Assembly: GCA_002270295.1 (NCBI GenBank)
Contig: NISF01000001.1
Location: forward strand, 310,001-374,000
Length of the DNA stretch: 64,000 nt
Source of the DNA: Enterobacter sp. 10-1
GTDB lineage: Bacteria > Pseudomonadota > Gammaproteobacteria > Enterobacterales > Enterobacteriaceae
Reading direction: 5' to 3'
The notes under the pieces are model-generated. The model was not told where the DNA came from and did not search any database. It saw nothing but the letters and a program-made list of their open reading frames with translations. Both the position numbers and the translations under genes were made by a program. This document shows, one piece after another, positions 45,273 to 54,031 of this stretch; position 1 is the stretch's first letter; every line of letters starts with the position of its first letter.

Positions 45273-46451
45273 ATGACAGATTTTGTAATTCCAGAAATAA
45301 AAGCAGCTGAAGATGAAATGATTGCGATCCGTCATTATTTACATGCCAATCCGGAATTAAGCCTGGAAGAGTTTAATACCAGCGAGCTGGTGGCCGGAAA
45401 ACTGGCGGAGTGGGGCTATCAGGTGACCCGCGAGCTGGGAAAAACCGGGCTGGTAGGCTCATTAAGCAAGGGCGACTCGCCGCGCACCATCGGGCTGCGC
45501 GCCGATATGGACGCGCTGCCGATTTTTGAAACCACCGACCTGCCCTGGGCCAGCACCGTTGCGGGAAAAATGCACGCCTGCGGCCATGACGGCCACACCA
45601 CCATTCTGCTGGCGGCGGCGAAGTATATCGCTTCTCCGGCCTGCGAATTTAACGGTACCGTGCACCTTATTTTCCAGCCCGCGGAAGAGGCCATCGGCGG
45701 GGCGGATTTAATGATCAAAGACGGGCTGTTCGAGCGTTTCCCCTGCGATCGTATTTTTGCGCTGCACAACATGCCGGGGCTGCCGGTCGGCAAGCTGGGC
45801 TTTTACGCCGGGAATTTTATGGCCTCGGCGGATACGGTCAAAATCACCGTTCATGGCTACGGCGGGCACGGCGCCCACCCGGACCGCACGGTTGACCCCA
45901 TTCTTGCCGGCGCGGCGCTGGTCATGGCCCTGCAAAGCATCGTCGCCCGCAACGTGCCGCCGGGAGAAACCGCCGTTGTCACCGTCGGGACCTTCCAGTC
46001 GGGCATCGCCTCCAACGTCATTCCGGAAAGCGCGGTCATGGAGCTGACCGTGCGGGCGATGAAGCCTGAAGTGCGCGATCTGCTGATTAAACGCATCCAC
46101 GAAATCACCGAGTTCACCGCCAAAAGCTACGGCGCAACCAGCGAGATCGAGGTTTATGACTCCTATCCGGTGCTGACGAACAGCGTTGAGGAGACCGCGT
46201 TTGCCAGGGAGCTGGCGCTGGAGGTCTTCGGCAGCGAGAAGGTGCTGCCATCGATCTCGCCGATGAACGCCCGCGAAGATTTTGCCTTTATGCTGCAGGC
46301 GCGTCCGGGCTGCTACTTCCTGCTGGGCAACGGCGAGAAGGGCGGAAAGGGCAGCTGCATGGTGCATAACCCGGGCTATGACTTTAATGATGACATTATT
46401 AGCACCGGCGCGACGCTTTTCGCCCGGTTAGTTGAAACGTACTGCCGCTGA
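45273..46451 (+). CDS. M20-family amidohydrolase (HipO/AmaA-like)
   Basis: A 392-residue cytosolic metallopeptidase-type amidohydrolase. Typical motifs of N-acyl-amino-acid or hippurate hydrolases are seen: GLRADMDALP (about 75-84), HACGHDGHTT (about 99-108), FQPAEEAIGGA (about 134-144) and GGHGAHPDRTVDP. The cysteine of HACGHD is the expected metal ligand. It would cleave an N-acyl amino acid to the free amino acid. It is followed 19 bases later by an amino-acid binding protein gene, so uptake and cleavage of a conjugate may be linked. GGAGA lies before the ATG. Confidence 0.9.
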   Translation: MTDFVIPEIKAAEDEMIAIRHYLHANPELSLEEFNTSELVAGKLAEWGYQVTRELGKTGLVGSLSKGDSPRTIGLRADMDALPIFETTDLPWASTVAGKMHACGHDGHTTILLAAAKYIASPACEFNGTVHLIFQPAEEAIGGADLMIKDGLFERFPCDRIFALHNMPGLPVGKLGFYAGNFMASADTVKITVHGYGGHGAHPDRTVDPILAGAALVMALQSIVARNVPPGETAVVTVGTFQSGIASNVIPESAVMELTVRAMKPEVRDLLIKRIHEITEFTAKSYGATSEIEVYDSYPVLTNSVEETAFARELALEVFGSEKVLPSISPMNAREDFAFMLQARPGCYFLLGNGEKGGKGSCMVHNPGYDFNDDIISTGATLFARLVETYCR

Positions 46452-46470
46452 TCTCTGGAGCTCGTAAATA

Positions 46471-47247
46471 ATGAAAAAATCTCTTCTGCTGTGGGTTGCG
46501 CTGATGGCCTCAACGTCGGCGCTGGCCGCAGAAAATAAGGAAATTCGCTTTGGCGTCGATCCGACCTTTGCGCCGTTTGAATGGAAGGACCCGCAGGGCA
46601 AGCTGGCGGGTTTCGATATTGATTTAGGCAACGCCATCTGCCAGCAGCTGCAGGCCAAATGCGTGTGGGTGGAAAGCAACTTCGACGGCATTATTCCGGC
46701 GCTGAAGGCGCGTAAATTTGATGCCATTCTGTCCGGTATGTATATGACCGAGAAGCGCAAAGAGCAGATTGGCTTTAGCGATAAGCTCTATAACGGCCCG
46801 GTGTTCCTCGTGGCGCGCAAAAATACGCTGAGCGGCAATACGCCGGAGCAGCTGAAGGGCAAAACCATCGGCGTGGAGCAGGGCTCGGCGCAGGAAACGT
46901 ACGTTAATCAGCACTGGCGTCCGGCGGGAATTAATATCGTGGCCTATCAGGGCGCCGACAGCGTGGTTCGGGATCTGGAGTCCGGGCGTATCGACGGCGC
47001 GGTGCTCTCCGGGATGATGGCGGACTATAGCTTCCTGCAGCAGCCGCAGGGCAAAGATTTCGCCTTCGTTGGCGGTCATTTGCAGGACGATAAGCTGTTT
47101 GGCGCCGGGGCGGCCATTGGCCTGCGCAAGGACGACGAAGCCTTACGTCAGGAGATTAACGGCGCGATTGCCAAAATTCTTGCCGACGGAACCTATAAAA
47201 AACTGGCCGGGAAATATTTTAGCTTTGACGTCTATTCCGGGACATAA
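46471..47247 (+). CDS. Amino-acid ABC periplasmic binding protein (HisJ/ArtJ-like), orphan
   Basis: A 258-residue type II binding protein with a signal peptide (KKSLLLWVALMASTSALA). IRFGVDPTFAPFEWKDPQGKLAGFDIDLGNAICQQL is the standard amino-terminal region, and FDGIIPALKARKFDAILSGMYMTEKRKEQI carries the ligand Arg-type segment of polar amino-acid binding proteins. No permease or ATPase genes adjoin, so it would dock onto a transporter encoded elsewhere, as ArgT does with HisQMP. It belongs to one transcription unit with the M20 amidohydrolase. Confidence 0.9.
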   Translation: MKKSLLLWVALMASTSALAAENKEIRFGVDPTFAPFEWKDPQGKLAGFDIDLGNAICQQLQAKCVWVESNFDGIIPALKARKFDAILSGMYMTEKRKEQIGFSDKLYNGPVFLVARKNTLSGNTPEQLKGKTIGVEQGSAQETYVNQHWRPAGINIVAYQGADSVVRDLESGRIDGAVLSGMMADYSFLQQPQGKDFAFVGGHLQDDKLFGAGAAIGLRKDDEALRQEINGAIAKILADGTYKKLAGKYFSFDVYSGT

Positions 47248-47357
47248 TGCGGTTATGCATTCGGCGGGCACGGAAAGCCCGCTTCAGGCTTCCTTTCTCT
47301 ACTATCATTTCTGACCCTGGCTCGATTTCTCAGGACGCAGAATATAAACGAGACCCT

Positions 47358-47412
47358 AACTAATTCGAGTTGAACCAGGCCGGGCGCGGGCAACCTGAAG
47401 GATGACGGGTCA
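47358..47412. repeat. Enterobacterial intergenic repeat-like element (short copy)
   Basis: AACTAATTCGAGTTGAACCA at the left and GGCAACCTGAAGGATGACGG at the right resemble the two ends of the element at 45119-45255 with most of the centre missing. It lies directly before the aldo/keto reductase ribosome site. Confidence 0.45.
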
Positions 47413-47428
47413 ATAAGGAGTGAACGGC

Positions 47429-48382
47429 ATGATGACACGTCCATTGGGCAAAACCGGATTTTCCATTGCGCCGCTGGTTTTTGGCGGCAACGTTTTCGGC
47501 TGGACCTGCGATGAAAAAAACAGTTTTACCATTCTTGATGCTTTCGTTGACCACGGCTTTGACGCTATCGATACGGCGGACGTTTACTCCCGCTGGGCGG
47601 ACGGCAATCAGGGCGGAGAGTCGGAAACGATTATCGGTCGCTGGCTGCAGGCGCGGCCAGGGATGCGCGACAGGGTCAAAATCTTCAGCAAGGTCGGTTC
47701 AGATATGGGGCCTGCCGGGCAGAAGGGACTGGGTAAAGCCTGGGTCCAGCAGGCGGTAGAAAACTCGCTGCGCCGCCTGAATACCGATTATATCGATCTC
47801 TATTTTGCCCACTGGCCGGATCCGCAAACCCCGCTGGCGGAAACCCTGGAAGCGTTCCAGGCCCTGCAGCAGGCCGGAAAAATTCGCGCGACGGGCGCGT
47901 CAAACCTCGATGCGCAGCAGCTTTCAGCGGCGCTGGAGGTGGCGCGTAAGGGCGGCCTGCCGGCCTGGCAGGTGCTGCAGCCGGAATATAATCTTTATCA
48001 CCGCTCCGCTTTTGAAGGCGCGCTCTGCGATCTCTGCATCAGCCGCGAGATTGGCGTGGTGACCTACTACAGCCTGGCCTCCGGCTTTTTGAGCGGCAAA
48101 TACCGCCAGCAGGCTGACCTGACGCAGAGCCAGCGCGGCGGCGGCATCGCTAAATACCTCAATCCGCGCGGTATGCGCATTATCGATACCCTGGAAGAGG
48201 TCGCCGGGCAGCACCATGCTAAACCGGCGGAAGTGGCCCTCGCCTGGCTGATGAGCCGGGAAGGGGTGACCGCGCCGATCGCCAGCGCGACCAGCGTAGC
48301 CCAGGTTGAAAGCTTTGCTCGCGCCGCCGGGCTGACGCTCAACGCCGCGCAGCTGGCGCGGCTCGAAATTGCCAGCGCCTGA
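47429..48382 (+). CDS. Aldo/keto reductase
   Basis: A 317-residue NADPH-dependent oxidoreductase of the AKR superfamily (TIM barrel). The catalytic tetrad is visible: Asp in AIDTADVYSR, Tyr in the same segment (DVYSRW), Lys in KIFSKVG and His in DLYFAHWPD. The C-terminal cofactor part contains TAPIASATSVAQVESFARAAG. The family reduces aldehydes and ketones or oxidises sugars; the substrate is unknown. I chose ATG 47429, eight bases after AAGGAG. Confidence 0.92.
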   Translation: MMTRPLGKTGFSIAPLVFGGNVFGWTCDEKNSFTILDAFVDHGFDAIDTADVYSRWADGNQGGESETIIGRWLQARPGMRDRVKIFSKVGSDMGPAGQKGLGKAWVQQAVENSLRRLNTDYIDLYFAHWPDPQTPLAETLEAFQALQQAGKIRATGASNLDAQQLSAALEVARKGGLPAWQVLQPEYNLYHRSAFEGALCDLCISREIGVVTYYSLASGFLSGKYRQQADLTQSQRGGGIAKYLNPRGMRIIDTLEEVAGQHHAKPAEVALAWLMSREGVTAPIASATSVAQVESFARAAGLTLNAAQLARLEIASA

Positions 48383-48392
48383 CGGCCGCCCG

Positions 48393-48417
48393 CCGGAGCC
48401 GTCGGGCTCCGGTTTTT
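48393..48417 (+). terminator. Terminator after the aldo/keto reductase gene
   Basis: CCGGAGCC-GTCG-GGCTCCGG stem followed by TTTTT: a standard Rho-independent terminator 11 bases after the stop codon. Confidence 0.9.
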
Positions 48418-48424
48418 CCCCGGC

Positions 48425-48564
48425 TAGCGGTGCGTCGTAACGTTCAGCACCTGCGCGCTGGCGCTCCCCTTTGGCGGCATAAAGGGTCAGGCATCGGCCG
48501 TGAGTCTGGCCGCGCGTTTATCGATAATTACGCCGAACTTAAATCCGTCATGGTGCGTTATTAA
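48425..48564 (+). pseudogene. C-terminal relic of an aldehyde dehydrogenase, frameshifted
   Basis: Plus-strand translation shows ALPFGGIK (48461-48484), and after loss of one base at about 48485-48486 it continues SGIGRESGRAFIDNYAELK and ends SVMVRY at a TAA (48562-48564). PFGGxKxSGxGRExG followed by a Y-x-E-x-K-x-V end is the invariant C-terminus of the ALDH superfamily. All catalytic parts are missing, so only the last 45 or so codons remain. This is a confident relic assignment; the original substrate class is unknown. Confidence 0.8.
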
Positions 48565-48898
48565 GGCGGGGCTGACCTGACGAAATATACTCGTTAGGGC
48601 TTACCTGTCGTCGGGAATAAAATAATACTTTTGGTTTATATTTAAATCACCCTCCCTCCGGCCGCTAACTAACAATTTAGTGGCCGTTTTATTTACCTCA
48701 TATATGTCTGCCGGTTAATTCACCGAAAACTTGTACAATAATAAGCTGGTTGGAAATTGGCGCTTATCCATTTTGACCTTATTACTACAGGCTGCGGAAT
48801 TATTTCTTTTGCTTATCGCTTCTCGGCGAACTGTTGTTAATTAAATATTAATTAATGATTTTTAATTAACATTTGTTTTTTATTTTCAGGAGGTCGCA
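48565..48898. other. Intergenic region upstream of the ndh-like gene
   Basis: It holds a terminator-like hairpin at 48659-48690, then an AT-rich run (48780-48890) that should carry the promoter of the Ndh-type gene. No other gene is seen. Confidence 0.5.
48659..48690 (+). terminator. Orphan terminator, probably of the lost aldehyde dehydrogenase gene
   Basis: CGGCCGCTAA and TTAGTGGCCG form a 10-bp stem (one G-T pair) followed by TTTTATTT. It lies 95 bases after the relic stop codon with no intact gene in front of it, so it may be the preserved terminator of the decayed gene. Confidence 0.7.
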
Positions 48899-50203
48899 GT
48901 GACTGCGCCATTAAAAAAAATTGTCATTGTCGGCGGCGGCGCCGGCGGGCTGGAGCTGGCCACGCAGCTGGGGCATAAGCTTGGCCGCCGTAATAAGGCT
49001 CAGATTATCCTCGTCGATCGCAGCCAGAGCCACCTGTGGAAGCCGCTGCTGCATGAGGTGGCGACCGGATCGCTGGATGCCGGCGTGGATGCCCTGAGTT
49101 TTATGGCGCATGCCAGTAAGAATTATTTTGAGTTCCAGCACGGTTCCGTTATCGATATTAATCGCGACGCGAAAACCATCGTGCTGGCGGAGCTGCGCGA
49201 TGAAAGCGGCGAGCTGCTGGTTGCCGAACGCACGCTTGGCTGGGACACCTTAGTGATGGCGCTGGGCAGCACCTCTAACGACTTTAATACCCCGGGCGTG
49301 AAGGAGAACTGTATTTTCCTCGACAGCGCCGAACAGGCAAAGCGCTTCCATCAGCAGATGCTTAACCTGTTCCTCCGGCATTCGGCTAACCCGCAGAACC
49401 TCGGCAAGGTGAACATTGCGATTGTCGGCGGCGGGGCGACGGGCGTCGAACTGTCGGCCGAGCTGCACAATGCGGTGAAAGAGCTGCGGCGCTACGGCTA
49501 TAAGCGCCTGACCAACGAGGCGCTGAACGTCAGCCTGGTTGAAGCCGGGGAGCGTATTCTCCCGGCGCTGCCGGAGCGCATCTCCTCGGCGGCACGCGAC
49601 GAGCTGACGAAGCTGGGCGTCAAGGTGCTGACCCAAACCATGATCACCCGCGCCGACGAGCGGGGCCTGCATACCAAAGACGGCAACCTGATTAGCGCGG
49701 ACCTGATGGTGTGGGCTGCCGGCATCAAGGCGCCGGACTTTATGCGCGAGATTGCGGGCCTTGAGACCAACCGGATCAATCAGCTGGTTGTTGAGCCGAC
49801 GCTGCAGACGACGCGCGATGCCAATATTTTTGCCTTCGGCGACTGCGCCGCCTGCCCGCGTCCGGAGGGCGGATTTATTCCCCCGCGCGGCCAGGCGGCG
49901 CACCAGATGGCCCTCTTCACGGCGAATAATATTATTGCGCAGATGAAAGGCCGGCCGCTGAAATCGTTCGTCTACCGCGACCGCGGCTCGCTGGTCTCGC
50001 TCTCCGGCTATACCACTCTGGGGAGCATTATGGGCCATCTGCCGGTGGGGCCGATGATGGTGGAGGGGCGTCTGGCGCGTTTGGTCTACGATTCGCTGTA
50101 CCGTATGCATCAGGTGACGCTGCACGGCTATGTGAAAACCGGCCTGCTGATGCTCTCCGGCGGGATCAACCGCATCATTCGTCCGCACCTCAAGCTGCAC
50201 TAA
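48899..50203 (+). CDS. Type II NADH dehydrogenase (Ndh-like), likely second copy
   Basis: A 434-residue FAD protein. The FAD-binding Rossmann motif GGGAGG lies at residues 12-17, the NADH-binding motif [15 protein letters not shown] at about 176-190, and the C-terminal part contains the amphipathic membrane-anchor region ending RPHLKLH. It oxidises NADH and reduces quinone without pumping protons. The sequence follows E. coli Ndh throughout, with clear divergence in many positions. The surrounding genes are not those of the usual ndh locus (ycfP, ycfJ), which suggests a paralogue. The start is a GTG at 48899 behind CAGGAGG. Confidence 0.9.
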   Translation: MTAPLKKIVIVGGGAGGLELATQLGHKLGRRNKAQIILVDRSQSHLWKPLLHEVATGSLDAGVDALSFMAHASKNYFEFQHGSVIDINRDAKTIVLAELRDESGELLVAERTLGWDTLVMALGSTSNDFNTPGVKENCIFLDSAEQAKRFHQQMLNLFLRHSANPQNLGKVNIAIVGGGATGVELSAELHNAVKELRRYGYKRLTNEALNVSLVEAGERILPALPERISSAARDELTKLGVKVLTQTMITRADERGLHTKDGNLISADLMVWAAGIKAPDFMREIAGLETNRINQLVVEPTLQTTRDANIFAFGDCAACPRPEGGFIPPRGQAAHQMALFTANNIIAQMKGRPLKSFVYRDRGSLVSLSGYTTLGSIMGHLPVGPMMVEGRLARLVYDSLYRMHQVTLHGYVKTGLLMLSGGINRIIRPHLKLH

Positions 50204-50214
50204 AGGTGAGATAA

Positions 50215-50250
50215 CCTCCCGGACGGCGGCGCAGGCGGCGGTCCGGGAGG
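50215..50250 (+). terminator. Hairpin after the ndh-like gene
   Basis: CCTCCCGGAC and GTCCGGGAGG form a perfect 10-bp stem around a GC-rich 16-base loop, 11 bases after the stop codon. No T run follows. Confidence 0.55.
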
Positions 50251-50373
50251 CGTTAAATCCGGCTGCCCGTCCCGGCGCTAATCCGGCGACAAAACCCTTC
50301 GCGTATCATCCTCTAAAATCAGCCGATTACTGTTTTTGCCCTCGGCGGAGGCGATTGCGCTTGCCTGATTTTC

Positions 50374-50395
50374 GATAATGAGTATAGTTCTCATT
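50374..50395. promoter_or_regulatory. Fur-box-like site before the YncE-like/TonB receptor pair
   Basis: GATAATGAGTATAGTTCTCA followed by TT matches the left half of the Fur consensus (GATAATGA) perfectly and the right half loosely, in an otherwise GC-rich region. It supports iron-regulated expression of the two genes downstream. Confidence 0.6.
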
Positions 50396-50557
50396 CTTCT
50401 TTTTGTTTGCAGGCTAAGTAGGGAATGACCTGCGTTAGTGAGTCGCTCACAGGGAAACAGCGAAGGCGTAGGGTGGGGCTCAGTACGATAAGGCTGAAGA
50501 AAACAATATCGGCCAGGAGCTACCATCAGGTCATTGATTTTGTAAAGGATACCTCCT

Positions 50558-51643
50558 GTGAAATACGCTATCCCGGCCCTCGCGCTGGCTATCTCTGCGG
50601 TCTTAAGCGGCTGTGCCGCTACCCATACTCCTCCTGTTACTCAACCGGTTGCCGAAAGCGCCGCCGCTGCCGCCGTGGCTCAGCCGCTGAAGCGCGAGCT
50701 GGCCGAAGGTCTCTACGAAATGGCGCTGAGCCCGAAAGGCGATGCGCTGTATGTCGCCAGCGCGGAAGGTTTTAAAGACGTGCAGGGCGGGGCGGTATAT
50801 AAGCTCGACCCGAAAACGCTGAAAACCATCGGCCTGAGCTACACCGACCTGAAAAACTTTGCCGTCCAGATAACCCCGGATGGCGAAACGCTGTTCGTCA
50901 CCAACTCGCTTGACGGCGGCATCAGCGCCATTGACACCGCCACCGGCAAAGTCAAAAAGCGCCTGCTGTTTAGCGAGCGCAACGAGAAGGGGCTGCCGTA
51001 CGGCGCGCGCCAGATCCTGCTGCTGAATAATACCCTCTACGTGGGTGCCGTTGCCGATCCGGCGCAAATCTGGGTGGTTGATGCCAATACGCTGAAGCTG
51101 AAAGCCCGGATTAAAAATACCGGCAAATGGATGACCGGCCTGCACTATTCCTCGCAAACCGGGCGTCTGTATGCGGCCAACGGCGGCGGGGAAATCCTCG
51201 TAATCAACCCGCGCAATAACCGCATTGAACAGCGCTGGAAGCCGCTGGGCGACAAGCCGGCGCTGCTGCTGAATATCGCCGAAGATAGCGAGACCGGCCG
51301 CCTGTTCGTCACCGATAACTCAAAAGCGAAAACCACCCTGGTGCTGGATATTCACAGCGGCAAGGTGATTAAGCAGCTCGACGTGGGCGACTCGCTGGCG
51401 GTGCTGTTCAACCCGAAACGCAATGAGATTTATATCTCCCAGCGCGAGTCCGGCAAGGTTATCAGCCTCGACGGCACCAGCTACGCGCAGAAACATCAGT
51501 GGGATATTCCGGCCAACCCGAACAGCCTGCTGCTCTCAGCCGATGGTCAGACGCTGTTTGTTACCGTCAAGCAGCCGTTTAATAAAGATCATTCGACCAA
51601 AGGTCCGGACAGCGTTGCCCGCATCGACCTGACGAGTAAATAA
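50558..51643 (+). CDS. YncE-like beta-propeller lipoprotein
   Basis: A 361-residue protein with a lipoprotein signal (lipobox LSGC, Cys19), followed by an Ala/Pro linker and a seven-bladed YVTN-type beta-propeller: repeats such as FAVQITPDGETLFVTNSLDGGISAIDTATGKV and LAVLFNPKRNEIYISQRESGKVISL. It resembles E. coli YncE, which is iron-regulated and encoded beside the TonB receptor YncD. The lipid anchor here differs from soluble periplasmic YncE. With the TonB receptor gene 62 bases downstream it forms a likely iron-uptake unit behind a Fur-box-like site. Its role (chelate binding or receptor partner) is inference. Confidence 0.85.
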   Translation: MKYAIPALALAISAVLSGCAATHTPPVTQPVAESAAAAAVAQPLKRELAEGLYEMALSPKGDALYVASAEGFKDVQGGAVYKLDPKTLKTIGLSYTDLKNFAVQITPDGETLFVTNSLDGGISAIDTATGKVKKRLLFSERNEKGLPYGARQILLLNNTLYVGAVADPAQIWVVDANTLKLKARIKNTGKWMTGLHYSSQTGRLYAANGGGEILVINPRNNRIEQRWKPLGDKPALLLNIAEDSETGRLFVTDNSKAKTTLVLDIHSGKVIKQLDVGDSLAVLFNPKRNEIYISQRESGKVISLDGTSYAQKHQWDIPANPNSLLLSADGQTLFVTVKQPFNKDHSTKGPDSVARIDLTSK

Positions 51644-51651
51644 ATAAAATT

Positions 51652-51673
51652 GGCCCGGCAGCGGGCCCTTTGT
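51652..51673 (+). terminator. Intercistronic hairpin between YncE-like gene and TonB receptor gene
   Basis: GGCCCG-GCAG-CGGGCC followed by CTTTGTTT. It probably attenuates transcription into the receptor gene. Confidence 0.6.
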
Positions 51674-51705
51674 TTCACTTCTTTTTCTCCTCCACGGGAC
51701 AAATT

Positions 51706-53904
51706 ATGCACGTCACTCATACTTCATCTTTCCCGCTACGTAAAACGCTGCTGGCGTTAACGATTGGCGCCATCACCCACGGCGCTGCGGCGGCGGACGA
51801 CGCGGCCGGCAGCAAGAAAAGCGAAGAGGTTATGGTCATCCAGGCGAGCGAAGGCGGCGACTTTAAAGCCGGCGGCGACCTGGTGGTTCCGGCATTCCTT
51901 GATGGGCAGATTGCCCACGGCGGCCGTCTGGGCATGCTGGGCGAACAAAAGGCGATGGACGTCCCCTTTAACGTCATCGGCTACACCGCCAAACTGATCC
52001 AGGACCAGCAGGCGCGCACCATTGCCGACGTGGTCAGCAACGATGCGGGGATCCAGACGGTCCAGGGCTACGGCAACTTTGCCGAAACCTATCGCATTCG
52101 CGGCTTTAAGCTCGACGGCGACGATATGACTATGGGCGGCCTCGCCGGGGTGGTGCCGCGTCAGGTGATGGATACCCAGATGCTGGAGCGCGTGGAGGTC
52201 TTTAAGGGCGCCAACGGCCTGCTTAACGGCGCCGCCAGCAGCGGCGTCGGCGGGATGATTAACCTTGAACCGAAGCGGGCTGAGGATCTTCCCACCGCCC
52301 GGGTGGGCGTCGACTATACCTCCGATTCTCAGATCGGCGGCAGCCTCGACCTCGGCCGTCGTTTTGGCGACGATAACCAGTTCGGCGCGCGCGTAAACCT
52401 GGTGCATCGCGAAGGCGAGGCGGCGGTGGAGAACGACCGCCGCCGGACGACGCTGGCCTCCCTGGGGCTGGACTATCGCAGCGACCGCTTGCGCTCCTCG
52501 CTCGATTTTGGCTACCAGAAAAAGACCTTCCACGGCGGCGAGATGGGGGTTAACGTCAGCGGCGTCGACTTCGTGCCCGCGGTGCCGGATAACCGCAAAA
52601 ACTACGGCCAGAAGTGGGGCTACAGCGATATCGAAAACGAATTCGGGATGGCAAAGGCGGAGTACGATCTCAGCGACAGCTGGACGCTGTACGGCGCCCT
52701 CGGCGGCCAGCATGCGCACGAGACCGGCACCTACAGCACGGCGAAGCTGCTGAATAAAAACGGCGACGCCACCGCCGGGCGTCTGGATACCAACCGGATT
52801 ATCGACGCCTTCAGCGGCATGGGCGGCGTGCGCGGCAATTTCAACACCGGCGCAATTTCCCATCAGATCAACGTCGGCTACTCGGCGCAGATCAAGCGCG
52901 ATAAAACCGCGTGGCGGATGTCGACGAAAAACCCGGCCATCAATATTTATGACGGCCACGACGTGCCGATGCCGGATAACACCGCTTTTGGCGGCAACTA
53001 CTTCGACCCGCTGACCACTTCGCGCAGCCGTACCCAGGGCTGGCTGCTGAGCGATACGCTGGGCTTCTTCAACGACAAGGTGCTGCTGACCGCCGCCGCC
53101 CGTCATCAGAAGGTGGTGGTGCGTAACTACAGTAATAAAACCGGCGTGGAAGATCCCACTTCGCTCTATACCCAAAGCCGCTGGACGCCGACGGTGGGGC
53201 TGGTCTACAAGCCGTGGGAATCCCTGTCGCTGTATGCTAACCATACCGAAGCGCTGCAGCCGGGCAGCGTGGCGCCGAATTCCGCCGCCAACGCCGGGCA
53301 GAGCACCGGGATCGCGCACTCGAAGCAGGATGAAGTGGGCGTGAAGGTTGACTACGGCACCGTCGGCGGGTCGCTGGCGCTGTTTCAAATCAAAAAGCCG
53401 AACGCGATTTCCGATGCCAACGGCTACTACGGGCTGGACGGCGAACAGCGCAACCGCGGCGCCGAGCTGAACGTCTTCGGCGAGCCGATGCTGGGGCTGC
53501 GCCTCAACGGCAGCACGCAGTGGCTCGATCCTGAGCAGAGCAAAACGGCTAAGGGCGCCAACGACGGTAAAGACGCGGTGGGCGTCGCGCGCTTCTATGC
53601 GGTGCTGGGGGCCGAATATGATATCAAGCCGGTCGAGGGCCTGACGGCGACCGCCCGCGTTAACCACACCGGTTCGCAGTACGCCGATGCGGCTAACACG
53701 AAAAAGCTCGATAGCTACACCACCCTCGATCTGGGCGTTCGCTACCGCATGCGCCTCAACGCCGATCGTAACGAGATGGTCTGGCGCGCGGGCGTCACCA
53801 ACGTGACCAACGAGAAGTACTGGTCCGGCGTCGATGATTCCGGCACCTATCTGTCGGTGGGCGATCCGCGCACCCTCCGCGTATCGATGAGCTACGATTT
53901 CTAA
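51706..53904 (+). CDS. TonB-dependent outer-membrane siderophore receptor
   Basis: A 732-residue TonB-dependent receptor. A signal peptide (RKTLLALTIGAITHGAAA) is followed by a TonB-box-like EEVMVIQA, the plug domain (about 90-220, with IRGF and GANGLLNGAASSGVGGMINLEPKRA) and a 22-stranded barrel ending in the terminal Phe of outer-membrane proteins (SMSYDF). The plug pattern and VTNEKYW near the C-terminus place it with the siderophore receptors of the FhuE/Fiu/FoxA kind. The ligand is unknown. I chose ATG 51706; a frame start at 51670 is upstream of the signal peptide. Confidence 0.92.
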   Translation: MHVTHTSSFPLRKTLLALTIGAITHGAAAADDAAGSKKSEEVMVIQASEGGDFKAGGDLVVPAFLDGQIAHGGRLGMLGEQKAMDVPFNVIGYTAKLIQDQQARTIADVVSNDAGIQTVQGYGNFAETYRIRGFKLDGDDMTMGGLAGVVPRQVMDTQMLERVEVFKGANGLLNGAASSGVGGMINLEPKRAEDLPTARVGVDYTSDSQIGGSLDLGRRFGDDNQFGARVNLVHREGEAAVENDRRRTTLASLGLDYRSDRLRSSLDFGYQKKTFHGGEMGVNVSGVDFVPAVPDNRKNYGQKWGYSDIENEFGMAKAEYDLSDSWTLYGALGGQHAHETGTYSTAKLLNKNGDATAGRLDTNRIIDAFSGMGGVRGNFNTGAISHQINVGYSAQIKRDKTAWRMSTKNPAINIYDGHDVPMPDNTAFGGNYFDPLTTSRSRTQGWLLSDTLGFFNDKVLLTAAARHQKVVVRNYSNKTGVEDPTSLYTQSRWTPTVGLVYKPWESLSLYANHTEALQPGSVAPNSAANAGQSTGIAHSKQDEVGVKVDYGTVGGSLALFQIKKPNAISDANGYYGLDGEQRNRGAELNVFGEPMLGLRLNGSTQWLDPEQSKTAKGANDGKDAVGVARFYAVLGAEYDIKPVEGLTATARVNHTGSQYADAANTKKLDSYTTLDLGVRYRMRLNADRNEMVWRAGVTNVTNEKYWSGVDDSGTYLSVGDPRTLRVSMSYDF

Positions 53905-54031
53905 GGCCAAAGCGCGGGGCGGGCCCGGACAGCTCGCCCCTCGTCGCCGGCAACAAACGCAACTGCGGCTTGAAGTCGGACGAGCATAAGTGTAAAAGGA
54001 CCCCCTTCACTAAAACTGACAGGGGATCGAC

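Larger units (their letters stand above)
50204..50557 (+). promoter_or_regulatory. Intergenic region with ndh-like terminator and iron-regulated promoter
   Basis: It holds the hairpin at 50215-50250 after the Ndh-type gene and the Fur-box-like site at 50374-50395. The remaining 160 bases up to the YncE-like start contain no recognised element apart from an AGGA-type ribosome site. Confidence 0.6.

Noticed and set aside
51757-53910. 717-codon minus-strand open frame opposite the TonB receptor gene
   Set aside because: Shadow frame produced by codon bias of the receptor gene on the other strand; no start signal and no domain.
53916-53940. GGGGCG/CGCCCC pairing after the TonB receptor gene as terminator
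   Set aside because: Short stem with a large loop and no T run in GC-rich DNA; not distinguishable from chance.
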